Assembly: GCA_003137075.1 (NCBI GenBank) | Contig: PLES01000168.1 | Span: forward strand, 1 to 33,095 | DNA length: 33,095 nucleotides | Direction: 5' to 3' | DNA from: Solirubrobacterales bacterium | GTDB taxonomy: Bacteria > Actinomycetota > Thermoleophilia > Solirubrobacterales > Solirubrobacteraceae | Shown: piece by piece, positions 23,676 through 32,047 of the stretch | Numbering within the stretch: the first letter of the stretch is position 1 | Layout of the letters: each line of letters begins with the position of its first letter | Made by a program: the position numbers and the translations under genes | Notes under the pieces: model-generated | Databases searched by the model: none | The model's input: only the letters and a program-made list of their open reading frames with translations | What the model was told of the DNA's origin: nothing

Positions 23676-24454
23676 GCGACGCGCCCCACGCTTCGCAACC
23701 GGGCCGATACCTGGATGGCCGCAAACGGTGCGTCCTGCTCCCAGGTCAGCTCGCCCTGCTTGTAGAGCTCGAGCAGCGAGAACAGTGTCACCGCGACCGT
23801 GACGCGATCGGCACCGTCGACGGCGTCATCGAAGTTGAATGACCCGCGACGCAACAGCGTGCGCAGGTGGGCGAGGCGCTCTGCGACCGAGACCTTCGGA
23901 ACCGGGATGTGGCGAATGTCGACCTCTGGTGGCAGCACCAGCAGCGCTCCGATCGCCCGTGAGAGGCGATCGGGCTTGTAGACCGCACGTGCCTCCGGCA
24001 GCGCGGCTCGACGCAGCTCGGGCGGCAGCGGCGCCGAGCGGAAGCGGAAGCCCGACTCGGCGCGCAGCAGCTCACCCAGGTGCTGCGCGGCGGCGCGATA
24101 GCGGTGGGCGTCGAGCAGCCGTGCCAGCAGCTCGGTGGCGGCCTCCCCGGGCTCGAGCTCGATCTCTTCGATCTCCTCACCCGGCAGCATCAGACGCGAC
24201 TTCAACTCAAGCAGCGCGGTGATCAGGACCAGGAACTCAGTAGCCGCCTCGAGGTCGAGCTCGCCGCGCGAATCGAGGTAGTCGATGTACGAGATCACCA
24301 CGTCAGCGAGGTCAACCTCGAGCAGGTCCACCTCCTCCCGCAAGATCAGCGTGAGCAACAGGTCAAAGGGGCCGGCGAAGACCTCGAGGTCGAGTTCCAG
24401 ATCGACCAGCCGTAGCGGCGGGCGCCTATTCCGTTGAGTTGTAGCGAGCGACAC
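23672..24454 (-). CDS. scpA: Segregation and condensation protein A (kleisin)
   Basis: Kleisin subunit bridging SMC heads. The 260-residue protein has the N-terminal kleisin helix region LEVFAGPFDLLLTLI, then VDLLEVDLADVVISYIDYL and FLVLITALLELKSRLMLP, all diagnostic. A C-terminal winged helix ends near VTLFSLLELYKQGELTWEQ. The start is a GTG at 24454, 11 nt after trpS, without a strong Shine-Dalgarno; a slightly later start is possible because the fold begins around residue 16. It is coupled to scpB by a 4-nt overlap. Confidence 0.96.
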   Translation of the reverse strand: MSLATTQRNRRPPLRLVDLELDLEVFAGPFDLLLTLILREEVDLLEVDLADVVISYIDYLDSRGELDLEAATEFLVLITALLELKSRLMLPGEEIEEIELEPGEAATELLARLLDAHRYRAAAQHLGELLRAESGFRFRSAPLPPELRRAALPEARAVYKPDRLSRAIGALLVLPPEVDIRHIPVPKVSVAERLAHLRTLLRRGSFNFDDAVDGADRVTVAVTLFSLLELYKQGELTWEQDAPFAAIQVSARLRSVGRVA

Positions 24455-24465
24455 TCGCCACGACT

Positions 24466-25461
24466 CTAGCTCGCGCTTCGGACCGGTCCGACGCCCATTT
24501 TGGCCTGAACTTCGGCCACGGTCTGGGCGGCAATCTGACGAGCCTTGTCGGCGCCCGCGGCGAGAATTGCCTCAAGTTGAGCTTCGTCGGCCCGCAGTTC
24601 CTTGTAGCGGGCCTGAACCGGGGCGATGTAGTCGACCACGGCCTCACCGACCGTCTGCTTGAACTGGCCGTACATGCTGCCCTCGAACTCCCGCTCCACC
24701 TCTTCAACGGAGACGCCCCGCACGACCGCGAGGATGTCCAGCAGATTGTTGATCCCCGGCTTGTCGGGGCCACGCACAACCTCGCGCCCTGAGTCGGTCA
24801 CGGCCGACTTGAACTTTTTGAGGATCGCGCTCGGCTCGTCCGAGAAGTAGATCGCGCCCTGCGGGTTGGCGCCGGTCGTAGACATCTTGCTGGTCGGGTC
24901 CTGCAGATCCATGATCCGCGCCCCGACCGTCCGATAGACGCCCGCCGGCACAACCAGCGTCTCGCCGAAGCGCGAGTTGAAACGCTCGGCGATGTTGCGC
25001 GTGAGTTCGACGTGCTGGCGCTGATCGTCGCCGACCGGAACCTCGTCGGTCTTGTACGCGAGGATGTCGGCGGCCATCAGCACCGGGTATGAGAAGAGAC
25101 CGGCCGAGACAAAGTCCTTCTGCTTGTCGGACTTGTCCTTGAACTGGGTCATCCGCAGGAGCTCGCCGTAGGAGCTGACGCCCATCAGCAGCCATTGCAG
25201 TACCGAGTGCTCGTGCACGTCGCTCTGGCGAAAGAGGATGCAACGCGCGGGATCGAGGCCGGCCGCGAGTAGCAGTGCCGCCAGGTCGTAGCTGCCGGTG
25301 CGTAGCGCCGCCGGCTCGTAGGCGACGGTCGTCGCGTGCAGATCGACGATGCAGTAGATGCCCTCGCCGCGCTCCTGCCCTTCGATGTACGGGACGATCG
25401 CGCCGATGTAGTTGCCGAGGTGCTTGACGCCGGTCGGCTGGATGCCGGAGAAGATTCGCAT
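24466..25461 (-). CDS. trpS: Tryptophanyl-tRNA synthetase
   Basis: Charges tRNA-Trp. The 331-residue class Ic synthetase has the HIGH-equivalent PTGVKHLGNY (9-18), the Trp-binding region DQRQHVELTRN and a KMSKS loop that reads KMSTT (192-196), so the second Lys is replaced by Thr. The first Lys, usually the critical one, is kept. Length and the remaining motifs are normal, so I expect an active enzyme. The ATG at 25461 is preceded by TAGCCT 9 nt upstream and the ACGATGTACTAG element shared with der. A perfect 9-bp hairpin lies between trpS and the upstream rhomboid gene. scpA follows after 11 nt. Confidence 0.96.
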   Translation of the reverse strand: MRIFSGIQPTGVKHLGNYIGAIVPYIEGQERGEGIYCIVDLHATTVAYEPAALRTGSYDLAALLLAAGLDPARCILFRQSDVHEHSVLQWLLMGVSSYGELLRMTQFKDKSDKQKDFVSAGLFSYPVLMAADILAYKTDEVPVGDDQRQHVELTRNIAERFNSRFGETLVVPAGVYRTVGARIMDLQDPTSKMSTTGANPQGAIYFSDEPSAILKKFKSAVTDSGREVVRGPDKPGINNLLDILAVVRGVSVEEVEREFEGSMYGQFKQTVGEAVVDYIAPVQARYKELRADEAQLEAILAAGADKARQIAAQTVAEVQAKMGVGPVRSAS

Positions 25462-25470
25462 GGGTTCCGC

Positions 25471-25485
25471 AGGCTAGTACATCGT
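25471..25485 (-). promoter_or_regulatory. Candidate trpS promoter element shared with der
   Basis: ACGATGTACTAG on the minus strand (25474-25485), exactly 12 nt before the trpS ATG and overlapping a TAGCCT -10-like hexamer. It differs from the der copy at one base. The element also overlaps the foot of the upstream hairpin. Confidence 0.45.
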
Positions 25486-25506
25486 TCCCAAATTCCGTTG
25501 GGAACG
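25483..25506. terminator. 9-bp perfect hairpin between rhomboid gene and trpS
   Basis: CGTTCCCAA and TTGGGAACG flank a 6-nt loop (25483-25491, 25498-25506). It lies 20 nt after the rhomboid stop and 21 nt before the trpS start. No T-run follows on the minus strand, so it could be a weak terminator, an mRNA-processing or stability stem, or an operator. Intrinsic terminator function is not assured. Confidence 0.45.
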
Positions 25507-25526
25507 GGTACCGTCGGGACACGCGC

Positions 25527-26180
25527 TCAGACCACTGAGACGGCTCCAGGCTGGTCGTCGGCGCCGCTGTGGTCCGCGTGCGAGAGCCGCCAGGCCACGA
25601 TCAGGCCCGCGACCCCGCCACAGGCGTGCGCCTGCCAGGAGATGCCGCTGTGCGGCACCAGGCTTGAGAGCAGCGCCGCTCCCCAGACGACACCGACGAT
25701 CACGCCTACCAGCAGCTCCCAGAGGTTGCGGTCGAACAGCCCCCGCGACAGCAGATAGGAGGCGTAGCCGAAGACGACGCCGCTGCAGCCGATCGTGTCG
25801 ACCGCATGGCCACCCGAACGCGAAGGTGAGATCAACCAGGTGCCGAGGCCGCCGATCAGGATGATGAAGCCGGTCACGAGCGCCAGTCGCTGGGCGCCGC
25901 GGAAGGCGATGATCACCCCGAGGAACACGAACGGGATCGTGTTGTCGATCAGGTGCTGGAAGCTCGCGTGGATGAACGGAGAGCTCAGGATGCCCCAGAA
26001 ACGGCTGATACTGCGGGCGTAGATGCCGTCGGTATCGAGCTCGTTGCCGCTGATCGTGTTGATGATCTCGACTACCCACATCAGCGCGACCATCGCTGCG
26101 AGCAGCGCCAACCCTTCGATGTGACGGTCGCGGGTCTGTTTCAGACCAACGCGCTGCTCATCGGTCAGCCAGGAACTCAT
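25527..26180 (-). CDS. Rhomboid family intramembrane serine protease
   Basis: Predicted membrane protease of 217 residues with about six TM segments. The catalytic Ser133 lies in GCSGVVFGY (GxSG) and the His185 base in HACGGVAG (HxxGxxxG). The oxyanion-region His76 and Asn80 are in HASFQHLIDN. All catalytic positions expected of active rhomboids are therefore present. The substrate is unknown. The start overlaps the stop of the upstream M20 peptidase by 4 nt (ATGA), so the two are co-translated; no known functional link explains this pairing. Confidence 0.9.
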   Translation of the reverse strand: MSSWLTDEQRVGLKQTRDRHIEGLALLAAMVALMWVVEIINTISGNELDTDGIYARSISRFWGILSSPFIHASFQHLIDNTIPFVFLGVIIAFRGAQRLALVTGFIILIGGLGTWLISPSRSGGHAVDTIGCSGVVFGYASYLLSRGLFDRNLWELLVGVIVGVVWGAALLSSLVPHSGISWQAHACGGVAGLIVAWRLSHADHSGADDQPGAVSVV

Positions 26181-27307
26181 GGAGCAAGGATCGCACTCGC
26201 GACGGCCAGCGCAACCGCGATGCGGTCCCCGAACGACTGGTCGAAGACGAACTCTTCCGGTGTGTGCGCGCCACCGCCGAGCGGCCCGAGCCCATCGATC
26301 GTCAGCGGGATCTTTGCCGCGAAATAACAGGCGTCGCTGGCGCCACCGCGATGCCGGGCGATCACGTCACGACCGAGCAGCTCCGAGGCGCGGGCGAGCA
26401 CCGGCGCCGTCGCGGCCTCGGTGTTCATCGCCGGCCAGACGCGATCGAACCTGGCGTCGAGCCGGGCGCCGCCGACCTCCGCCGGAACGGCGGCGAGCAC
26501 ACGCTTGAAGGCCGCGGTGTTGTTGGAGCGTGCGTCGAAGATAAGCTCGCCGGCTGACGGCACGACGTTGAAAACCTCGCCTGAGCGGATCACGGTCGGC
26601 ACGACGGTCAGCTGATCAGGCCCGGTCGGGTCGGCTGAGCGCGCGACCTCGATCGCGGCGTGCGCGAGTGCCAGCAGCGCGTTGCGACCGTTCTGGGGAG
26701 CGGCCCCCGAGTGAGCCGCCCTACCGGTGGCGCGGACGCGCAGCGTGCCGGCCCCCTTGCGCCGCACGATCACGCCGTCCTCGCCCTCCGCCGTGCGCTC
26801 CCCGGCCTCAAAGCAGAGGCAGGCGTCATAAGCGCTGAAGCGGGCGACATGGGCAAGCGGCGCCGTACGCCACTCCTCGTCGCAGACCAGCAGCACCGAC
26901 AGCTCAGCGAACCGTGTCGGATCGCTCGCGAGCTGCCTAGCGACCGCCAGGGCGAGCGCGTCGCCGCCCTTCATGTCGGCAGTACCGGTTCCGTAGAGCC
27001 GATCGCCGTCACGGCGCACCGGCTGGTGCTCGGCGTGGGCCACGACCGTGTCCAGATGGCCGAGCAGCAGAATCCGTTGTGAGCCGGTCCCCTGCAGATG
27101 TGCCAGCAGATCGGGGGAGCAGCTCTCGGTCGAGCAGGCTACGCGTTCGACCCGTGCGTCCGCCGGCAGGAACTTGATGCACAGCTCGATCGCGCGCTCC
27201 GCACCGTCATGGTCGCCGGAGGGCGATGAGACGGCCACCAGCTGCTCCATCTCATCTAAGGCTCGTGCGGCGAGTGTGGCGCCGAGCGCTGCCCAATCTT
27301 GACCCAT
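26177..27307 (-). CDS. M20 family zinc metallopeptidase (CPG2/ArgE-like)
   Basis: Di-zinc amidohydrolase of 376 residues. Metal and catalytic residues are visible: His84/Asp86 in GHLDT, bridging Asp111 in GTADMKGG, catalytic Glu in DEE (143-145), the ligand Glu in CFEAGE (165-170) and the C-terminal His in GGGAHTPEE. An inserted dimerisation domain begins around residue 185 (KGAGTLRVRATGRAAHSG). Likely substrates are acyl-amino acids or small peptides, as in the carboxypeptidase G2/ArgE/DapE group; exact specificity cannot be read. No signal peptide is seen, so it is cytosolic. The ATG at 27307 has TAACTT 6 nt upstream and no Shine-Dalgarno. It is coupled to the rhomboid gene downstream. Confidence 0.9.
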   Translation of the reverse strand: MGQDWAALGATLAARALDEMEQLVAVSSPSGDHDGAERAIELCIKFLPADARVERVACSTESCSPDLLAHLQGTGSQRILLLGHLDTVVAHAEHQPVRRDGDRLYGTGTADMKGGDALALAVARQLASDPTRFAELSVLLVCDEEWRTAPLAHVARFSAYDACLCFEAGERTAEGEDGVIVRRKGAGTLRVRATGRAAHSGAAPQNGRNALLALAHAAIEVARSADPTGPDQLTVVPTVIRSGEVFNVVPSAGELIFDARSNNTAAFKRVLAAVPAEVGGARLDARFDRVWPAMNTEAATAPVLARASELLGRDVIARHRGGASDACYFAAKIPLTIDGLGPLGGGAHTPEEFVFDQSFGDRIAVALAVASAILAP

Positions 27308-27313
27308 CAGCCG

Positions 27314-27319
27314 AAGTTA
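27314..27319 (-). promoter_or_regulatory. Candidate -10 element of the M20 peptidase gene
   Basis: TAACTT on the minus strand, 6 nt before the ATG, matching the TANNNT-N6/7-start arrangement seen at def, ribD and the zinc-ribbon gene. An AT-rich alternative (TATTTT) lies about 60 nt further upstream. No clear -35. Confidence 0.35.
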
Positions 27320-27363
27320 GCGCTCGGCTCGCGCCGGTGCAGTCGCGCCCTGCCTGGAACGCC

Positions 27364-27391
27364 TTTTAAAAATATTGGCACGCCGGTGTCC
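27364..27391 (-). terminator. Weak candidate terminator after first GGDEF/HD-GYP gene
   Basis: On the minus strand a short imperfect stem (GG-CAC-CGGC-GTG-CC with a bulged A) is followed by AATATTTTTAAAA, the only conspicuously T-rich stretch nearby. It lies about 40 nt after the stop at 27432. The stem is short, so the call is tentative, and the same AT-rich tract could instead serve as a -10. Confidence 0.35.
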
Positions 27392-27431
27392 ACGGCCGCA
27401 CCCGGGCGCACGCTCATTTCGAATGGCCTTC

Positions 27432-29693
27432 TCAGCGCGCGCGCTGGCGCTCCGGCCGGCGAGCCGTCTGGCCGCGTGCGTCTAGCACGAACTCGAGCGC
27501 CGTTACCGCGGCCGGCGCGAACTGGCTGCCGCTATGCCTCCAGCACTCCTCGAGCGCCTCTCGAGGGCTGAACAGCCGGCCGTACCAATAGCCGGAGGTC
27601 ATCGCGTCATAGGCGTTGGCGATCGAGATCAGAGCGCCACCGCCGGGGATCTGATCCCCACACAACCCGTGCGGATAGCCGCTGCCGTCGTGACGCTCGT
27701 GGTGCGAGCCGATCCAATCGAGCTGCTCCTCGGTGAGCACGCCGGTCGCGATCCTGACCGAGAGCTCGACGTGCTGACTCATCTGCAGCCGCTCGCCTTC
27801 GGTCAGCTCACCCTGCTTGGCCAAGAGCGCATCCGGGATCGCGAGCTTGCCGACGTCGTGCACCAGTGCCGCATCGCGCAGCAACCCGATCCGCGTCTCT
27901 GTCCACCCGTTTGCGCGAGCGAGGCGCGCGGCGAGGTCCGCGACCCGTTCGGAGTGCTGGCTGGTGACCGCGTCCTTGGCGTCTATCGCGCGGGCCAGAG
28001 CCCGCAACCCGACCAGCGTCTGGACCTGTGCGAGCCGTTCGGCCCGCTCGCTCTCCGAGAGGTCGTCGACCGCCTGGGGGTCGTATATCCGGGTCTGCGC
28101 GCGGCCGTGTGCCTTGCACCAGTAGAGCGCGCCGTCGGCCAAGCGTGTGAGGTCGGCGGGCAGCGTCGCAAAGGTGAGGTCGGAGATCCCGACCGAGATG
28201 GTCACCATGTGGTCGCCAGGAGCACTCTGGAAGAGCTCGCGTGCGTACTCGACCCGCTCGAAGGCCGCTTCGGCCGCGATTCCCGGCATCAGCCAGACAA
28301 ATTCGTCGCCGCCGACGCGGCTGATCGTGTCCCGCGGGTCGGCGGCCGCGCAAAGCGAACGAGCGAGCCGGATCAGGGTCGCGTCACCAAACTCATGACC
28401 GGCGACGTCGTTGACCTGCTTGAACTCGTCGATGTCCATCACCGCAACGGAGAGCGGGCACTGGCGCTCAACCGCCTCGAAGACTTCGGTGTCGAGCTTG
28501 GCGGTGAGCACGCGATGGTTCGCAACCCCTGTCAGCGAGTCACTCAAGGCCTGCTCGGCGAGCTTGTCGCGGTCGCGAAGGCTCTTGATCGCGGCCGCTA
28601 TCGCCTCTCCTACGACGATCAGTTCCTCACGATCGTCACGCAACTGGCGGCCGAGCGCAGCCGTGACGGTGATCACAAACGCGCTGTCATCCTTGGTCAG
28701 GACCGGCGCCACGAGCCCCGAGGTGAAGCCTGCCTGTTGCCCGAAGCGGGTGCCGCTGAGGTCCGCCAGAGAAGCCGGCAGCCGCGTCTTCAGCGCCAGC
28801 CGGATCGGGCTGTCGGCCATCAGCGGGATCGTCGTGCCGGCAGGGTCCACCCCCTGCGTGTCCGGCGGCCAGGCACCCATCAGCGTCAGGGTCTCGCCGC
28901 CGTTGACACGCAGGATCGCAGCCCAGCCGCCGTCGCTCAGGGCCAGCACCTCACGCGCCACGATCCGGTACATCGAATCGGCGTCAACGCCCTCCACCAC
29001 TGCGGACGCGATCGCTCGCATCGCCCTGTGGCGAATCGCCAAACGGTCGGCCCGTTCGCGGTGTAGCCAGGTCAGCGCCCGGCCGACCAAGACCCCGCCG
29101 GCGACCAGCGCGAGTACTGAACTGCTGAACAGCACCCGCAGCCAATCATTGGCGTTGCCGGTGTCGTGGTCGTAGAACACCGGCGCGGCGCTCACAACTA
29201 TGTCGAGCAGCAGGAAGCCGAGCGCTACCCGAGCCGGGTAGAACCAGGCAGTGAAGAGGATTGAGATCGTCAGGTAGCTCGAAACCGGGGAGTGCACGCC
29301 GCCGGTGCCCCAGATCACGGCCCCAATCGCCGCGACCGCGAACAGGCTGATGGTGATGAAGCACCACTGCGGTGCGCGCCGCCAGTCGATCACCGTGAAC
29401 GAGGCGACCCCGATCGCGAGTCCAATCCCGGCGAGCACGAACAGGAAGGTCCTATGCATGATCGACACCGAGCCGATGAACAGCAGCGGCAACAGTGAGA
29501 CCGTCGCCCCGACCCAGAGCGCCCCGTTCAGAACCCCGGCGTGGGTGCGATCCTCGTCCTCGCTCACCGAGCACTGGCGCCCGGCGCCGGAAATGAGCGC
29601 GCGCAGCGAGGCTCCCACCCGCACCGACCGTTGGTCGTGTTCAGGCGGCTTATCGAGACCGGGTACATCCGTGGAACCGGGCATCTCCCTCAC
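27432..29693 (-). CDS. Membrane GAF-GGDEF-HD-GYP protein 1 (c-di-GMP synthesis/hydrolysis)
   Basis: A 753-residue signalling protein. A cytosolic N-terminus (1-55) is followed by about six TM segments (55-207), a GAF-like sensor (about 225-375), a GGDEF domain with intact GGDEF (461-465) and an HD-GYP domain with HD (612-613) and HHERHDGSGYP (664-674). Both active sites look complete, so it could make and hydrolyse cyclic di-GMP. The position of the inhibitory RxxD site has Asp452, not Arg (DPRD), so product inhibition is probably lost. The GTG at 29693 is used; an ATG three codons later directly abuts GAGGGAG. It is a tandem paralogue of the next gene, 71 nt away. Confidence 0.9.
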   Translation of the reverse strand: MREMPGSTDVPGLDKPPEHDQRSVRVGASLRALISGAGRQCSVSEDEDRTHAGVLNGALWVGATVSLLPLLFIGSVSIMHRTFLFVLAGIGLAIGVASFTVIDWRRAPQWCFITISLFAVAAIGAVIWGTGGVHSPVSSYLTISILFTAWFYPARVALGFLLLDIVVSAAPVFYDHDTGNANDWLRVLFSSSVLALVAGGVLVGRALTWLHRERADRLAIRHRAMRAIASAVVEGVDADSMYRIVAREVLALSDGGWAAILRVNGGETLTLMGAWPPDTQGVDPAGTTIPLMADSPIRLALKTRLPASLADLSGTRFGQQAGFTSGLVAPVLTKDDSAFVITVTAALGRQLRDDREELIVVGEAIAAAIKSLRDRDKLAEQALSDSLTGVANHRVLTAKLDTEVFEAVERQCPLSVAVMDIDEFKQVNDVAGHEFGDATLIRLARSLCAAADPRDTISRVGGDEFVWLMPGIAAEAAFERVEYARELFQSAPGDHMVTISVGISDLTFATLPADLTRLADGALYWCKAHGRAQTRIYDPQAVDDLSESERAERLAQVQTLVGLRALARAIDAKDAVTSQHSERVADLAARLARANGWTETRIGLLRDAALVHDVGKLAIPDALLAKQGELTEGERLQMSQHVELSVRIATGVLTEEQLDWIGSHHERHDGSGYPHGLCGDQIPGGGALISIANAYDAMTSGYWYGRLFSPREALEECWRHSGSQFAPAAVTALEFVLDARGQTARRPERQRAR

Positions 29694-29764
29694 TGATGGT
29701 TGCTGTTGATCGCTTCCGGGGCCAAACCAGCGCGGCCTCCCGGTCCTACCCCCTCCGACTGCGG

Positions 29765-31996
29765 TTACTCGGTCGCTCCGACCGCCACCTTCACTTCTCC
29801 GATGGAGTCAGGTCCGGTCTCAAGTTCGAGCCAGCCCGCCTCACGCAAAGCCCTGAGCGCGTCGACCGCGAGCGGCATGAACTGCTTGTCCTGGAGGGCC
29901 ATGCACTCACCGAACGCCTCTTCAGGCGACTTGCGGCGGTTGTATGAACGTCCCACGACCATCACGTCCCATGCGTCGGCCAGCGCCATCAGCGCCGCGC
30001 CGTCACAGATCTTGTCGGCGGCCAAGCCCTGCGGATAGCCACCACCGTCCGGGCGTTCGTGGTGCCCGCGGATCCATCTCACCTGCTCGTCATTGAGGAT
30101 GTTGCCGACGATCCGGACCGACAGATCGACGTGCTCATTGATCAGCAGCCGCTCGCTGTCGGTCAGCCTGCCGGGCTTGGTCAGGATCGCGTCAGGTACG
30201 CCGAGCTTGCCGACATCGTGCACAAGCGCAGCCTCTCGCAGGCGGGCGACGCGGTCGTCGGGCCAGCCCGCGACCTGCGCGAGGCGCCCGGCGAAGGTCG
30301 CTACCCGCTCCGAGTGTTCACTGGTAGCCGGATCGCGCGCGTCGACGGCGCGCGCAAGCGCGCGCAGACCGGCGAGCGACTGGGCACGTTCCACCCAGGC
30401 CTCGCGCGCCTGGGGCTCGAGCGCGGCGGCGACCTGCGCGTCGTAGAGCGTCGCCTGGTCACGTCCCGAAGCCTTGCTCGCGTAGAGCGCGATGTCCGCG
30501 CGCCGCACGAGCTCGGCCGGGTCCGACGTGGAGCTCGTGTCGCAGATCCCCGCGGAACTCGTGGGCTGACGACCGTCGGCCTCTACGTGCCCGATCTGCT
30601 CACGTACTCGCTCGACCGCGTTGAGCGCCTGGTGGCTATTGGCACCGGGCATGATCCACATGAACTCGTCGCCGCCCAAACGCCCGACGATGTCCCCGGA
30701 GCGGCGACCCTCAAGTAGGCACTTCGCCACCAGCCTCAGCGCCTCGTCGCCGCTCGCGTGACCGCCGGCGTCATTGATCTCCTTGAAGTTATCGACGTCG
30801 AGCATCACCACGGCGAGCTGACGCCCATGGCGCCTGGAGCTCGCCAGCTCGGCTGCGAGCCGCTGGTGCAGGGCACGATGGTTCGGCAATCCTGTGAGCT
30901 GGTCGGTCAGCGCCTGTGACTCGAGGCGGGCGCGCTCCTGAAGGCTTTTGACGATGCTCCCGAGCAGCTCTGTGAACGCCCGCACGCGTTGCTCATCGTG
31001 GCGGTCAAATCCGGTGTCGTCGTAGGACCCGAGCCCGATCAAACCCCAGACCTCGTCACCGATTACCACCGGGGCGGCGATCGACGAGACGACGCCGAGC
31101 ATGTAGCCGATAGTTCCCGGACGCTGATCGAGACCGGTTACCCGTGCCGGCGCCTGACGCTCGATCGCGACCGCAAACGGGGCGCCGGGGACGATCGGCA
31201 TCAGCGTCCCCAGCGGCGGCATCTTCTCATCGCGCTGCGCCCACGCGGCGAGCACCTTGACGCGTTCGGAGTCGACGCACTCGAAGATCCCCGCCATGTC
31301 GCAGTCGACCAACTTGGCGAGCTCGGCCGCGACCAGCGCGAAAACATCGTCCGGTGCCTCGCCCGCCATCACGGCGCTGGCTGCGCGGCGCAACGCTTCC
31401 TGCTCGGCCAAGAGCATGTCTGAGCGCAAGCGCAGACGCTCTTTGTACTCGCGACCGACAAGCACGCACCAGCCGGTCACCACGTATCCGGCGGAAGCCA
31501 TCAGCAGCAGCGCAAGGTACCCGTTGTCGTGCGCGTGCTTGTCATAGACCAGCGGTAGTGCCTGGGTCACGATCGCCATCACCACCATCGTGATCCCGAG
31601 CCGGCGCGGGTAGAAGTAGCAACCGATCAGCACCAGCCAGTAGAGGCTTATCCAGATCGACGAGCGCGAGCCGCCGGTGAAGGAGACCGCGTAGCCGATC
31701 ACGAAGAACGCGCAGACAGCAGAGACCGGGGAGATCAGTCCGTTAGCGGTTCGCCACGGGATCATGAAGGCCCCGACCAGCCCCCAGACGAGAGCAGAAC
31801 CCGCGAACAGTTCGGTGAGCAGCACGTTCTGGTCGGGGTAGCCCGGGATCACTGGGAAGAGGGCGAACGCCGCGCCCGCCACGAGCCACAGCAACGAACC
31901 CGCGCGGCCACCGAGGGCCCGGTCCTCGGGGCTCATAGCCATGTTGTGGTCGAGCCAACCGAGCAACGCGGAAGCCTCACGTCTCATGCGTGCCAT
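29765..31996 (-). CDS. Membrane GAF-GGDEF-HD-GYP protein 2 (c-di-GMP synthesis/hydrolysis)
   Basis: A 743-residue paralogue of the adjacent gene with the same order. About six TM segments (35-182) precede a GAF-like domain (about 205-350), a GGDEF domain (GGDEF 441-445) and an HD-GYP domain (HD 593-594; HHERPDGGGYP 645-655). Unlike its neighbour it retains the RxxD inhibitory site (RSGD, 432-435), so its cyclase should be feedback-inhibited. The two membrane parts differ markedly, which suggests different input signals. The ATG at 31996 is used; the internal Met19/Met21 are alternatives before the membrane part. It is separated from gcvPB by 51 nt with no clear terminator. Confidence 0.9.
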   Translation of the reverse strand: MARMRREASALLGWLDHNMAMSPEDRALGGRAGSLLWLVAGAAFALFPVIPGYPDQNVLLTELFAGSALVWGLVGAFMIPWRTANGLISPVSAVCAFFVIGYAVSFTGGSRSSIWISLYWLVLIGCYFYPRRLGITMVVMAIVTQALPLVYDKHAHDNGYLALLLMASAGYVVTGWCVLVGREYKERLRLRSDMLLAEQEALRRAASAVMAGEAPDDVFALVAAELAKLVDCDMAGIFECVDSERVKVLAAWAQRDEKMPPLGTLMPIVPGAPFAVAIERQAPARVTGLDQRPGTIGYMLGVVSSIAAPVVIGDEVWGLIGLGSYDDTGFDRHDEQRVRAFTELLGSIVKSLQERARLESQALTDQLTGLPNHRALHQRLAAELASSRRHGRQLAVVMLDVDNFKEINDAGGHASGDEALRLVAKCLLEGRRSGDIVGRLGGDEFMWIMPGANSHQALNAVERVREQIGHVEADGRQPTSSAGICDTSSTSDPAELVRRADIALYASKASGRDQATLYDAQVAAALEPQAREAWVERAQSLAGLRALARAVDARDPATSEHSERVATFAGRLAQVAGWPDDRVARLREAALVHDVGKLGVPDAILTKPGRLTDSERLLINEHVDLSVRIVGNILNDEQVRWIRGHHERPDGGGYPQGLAADKICDGAALMALADAWDVMVVGRSYNRRKSPEEAFGECMALQDKQFMPLAVDALRALREAGWLELETGPDSIGEVKVAVGATE

Positions 31997-32047
31997 TAGT
32001 AACTACATCGGCGTCACAGCGCCAGGCTTTAGGCGGCGGGCAATTAC

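Noticed and set aside
27534-29066. 510-codon open frame on the plus strand
   Set aside because: It lies wholly antisense to the first GGDEF/HD-GYP gene; the minus-strand frame has complete domain motifs, and this frame is a Arg/Asp/Gly-rich high-GC shadow with no recognisable fold.
30330-30380. GCGCGC-rich stretch resembling a repeat
   Set aside because: It is alternating GC within the conserved ALARAVDARDP coding region of the second GGDEF/HD-GYP protein; explained by codon bias.
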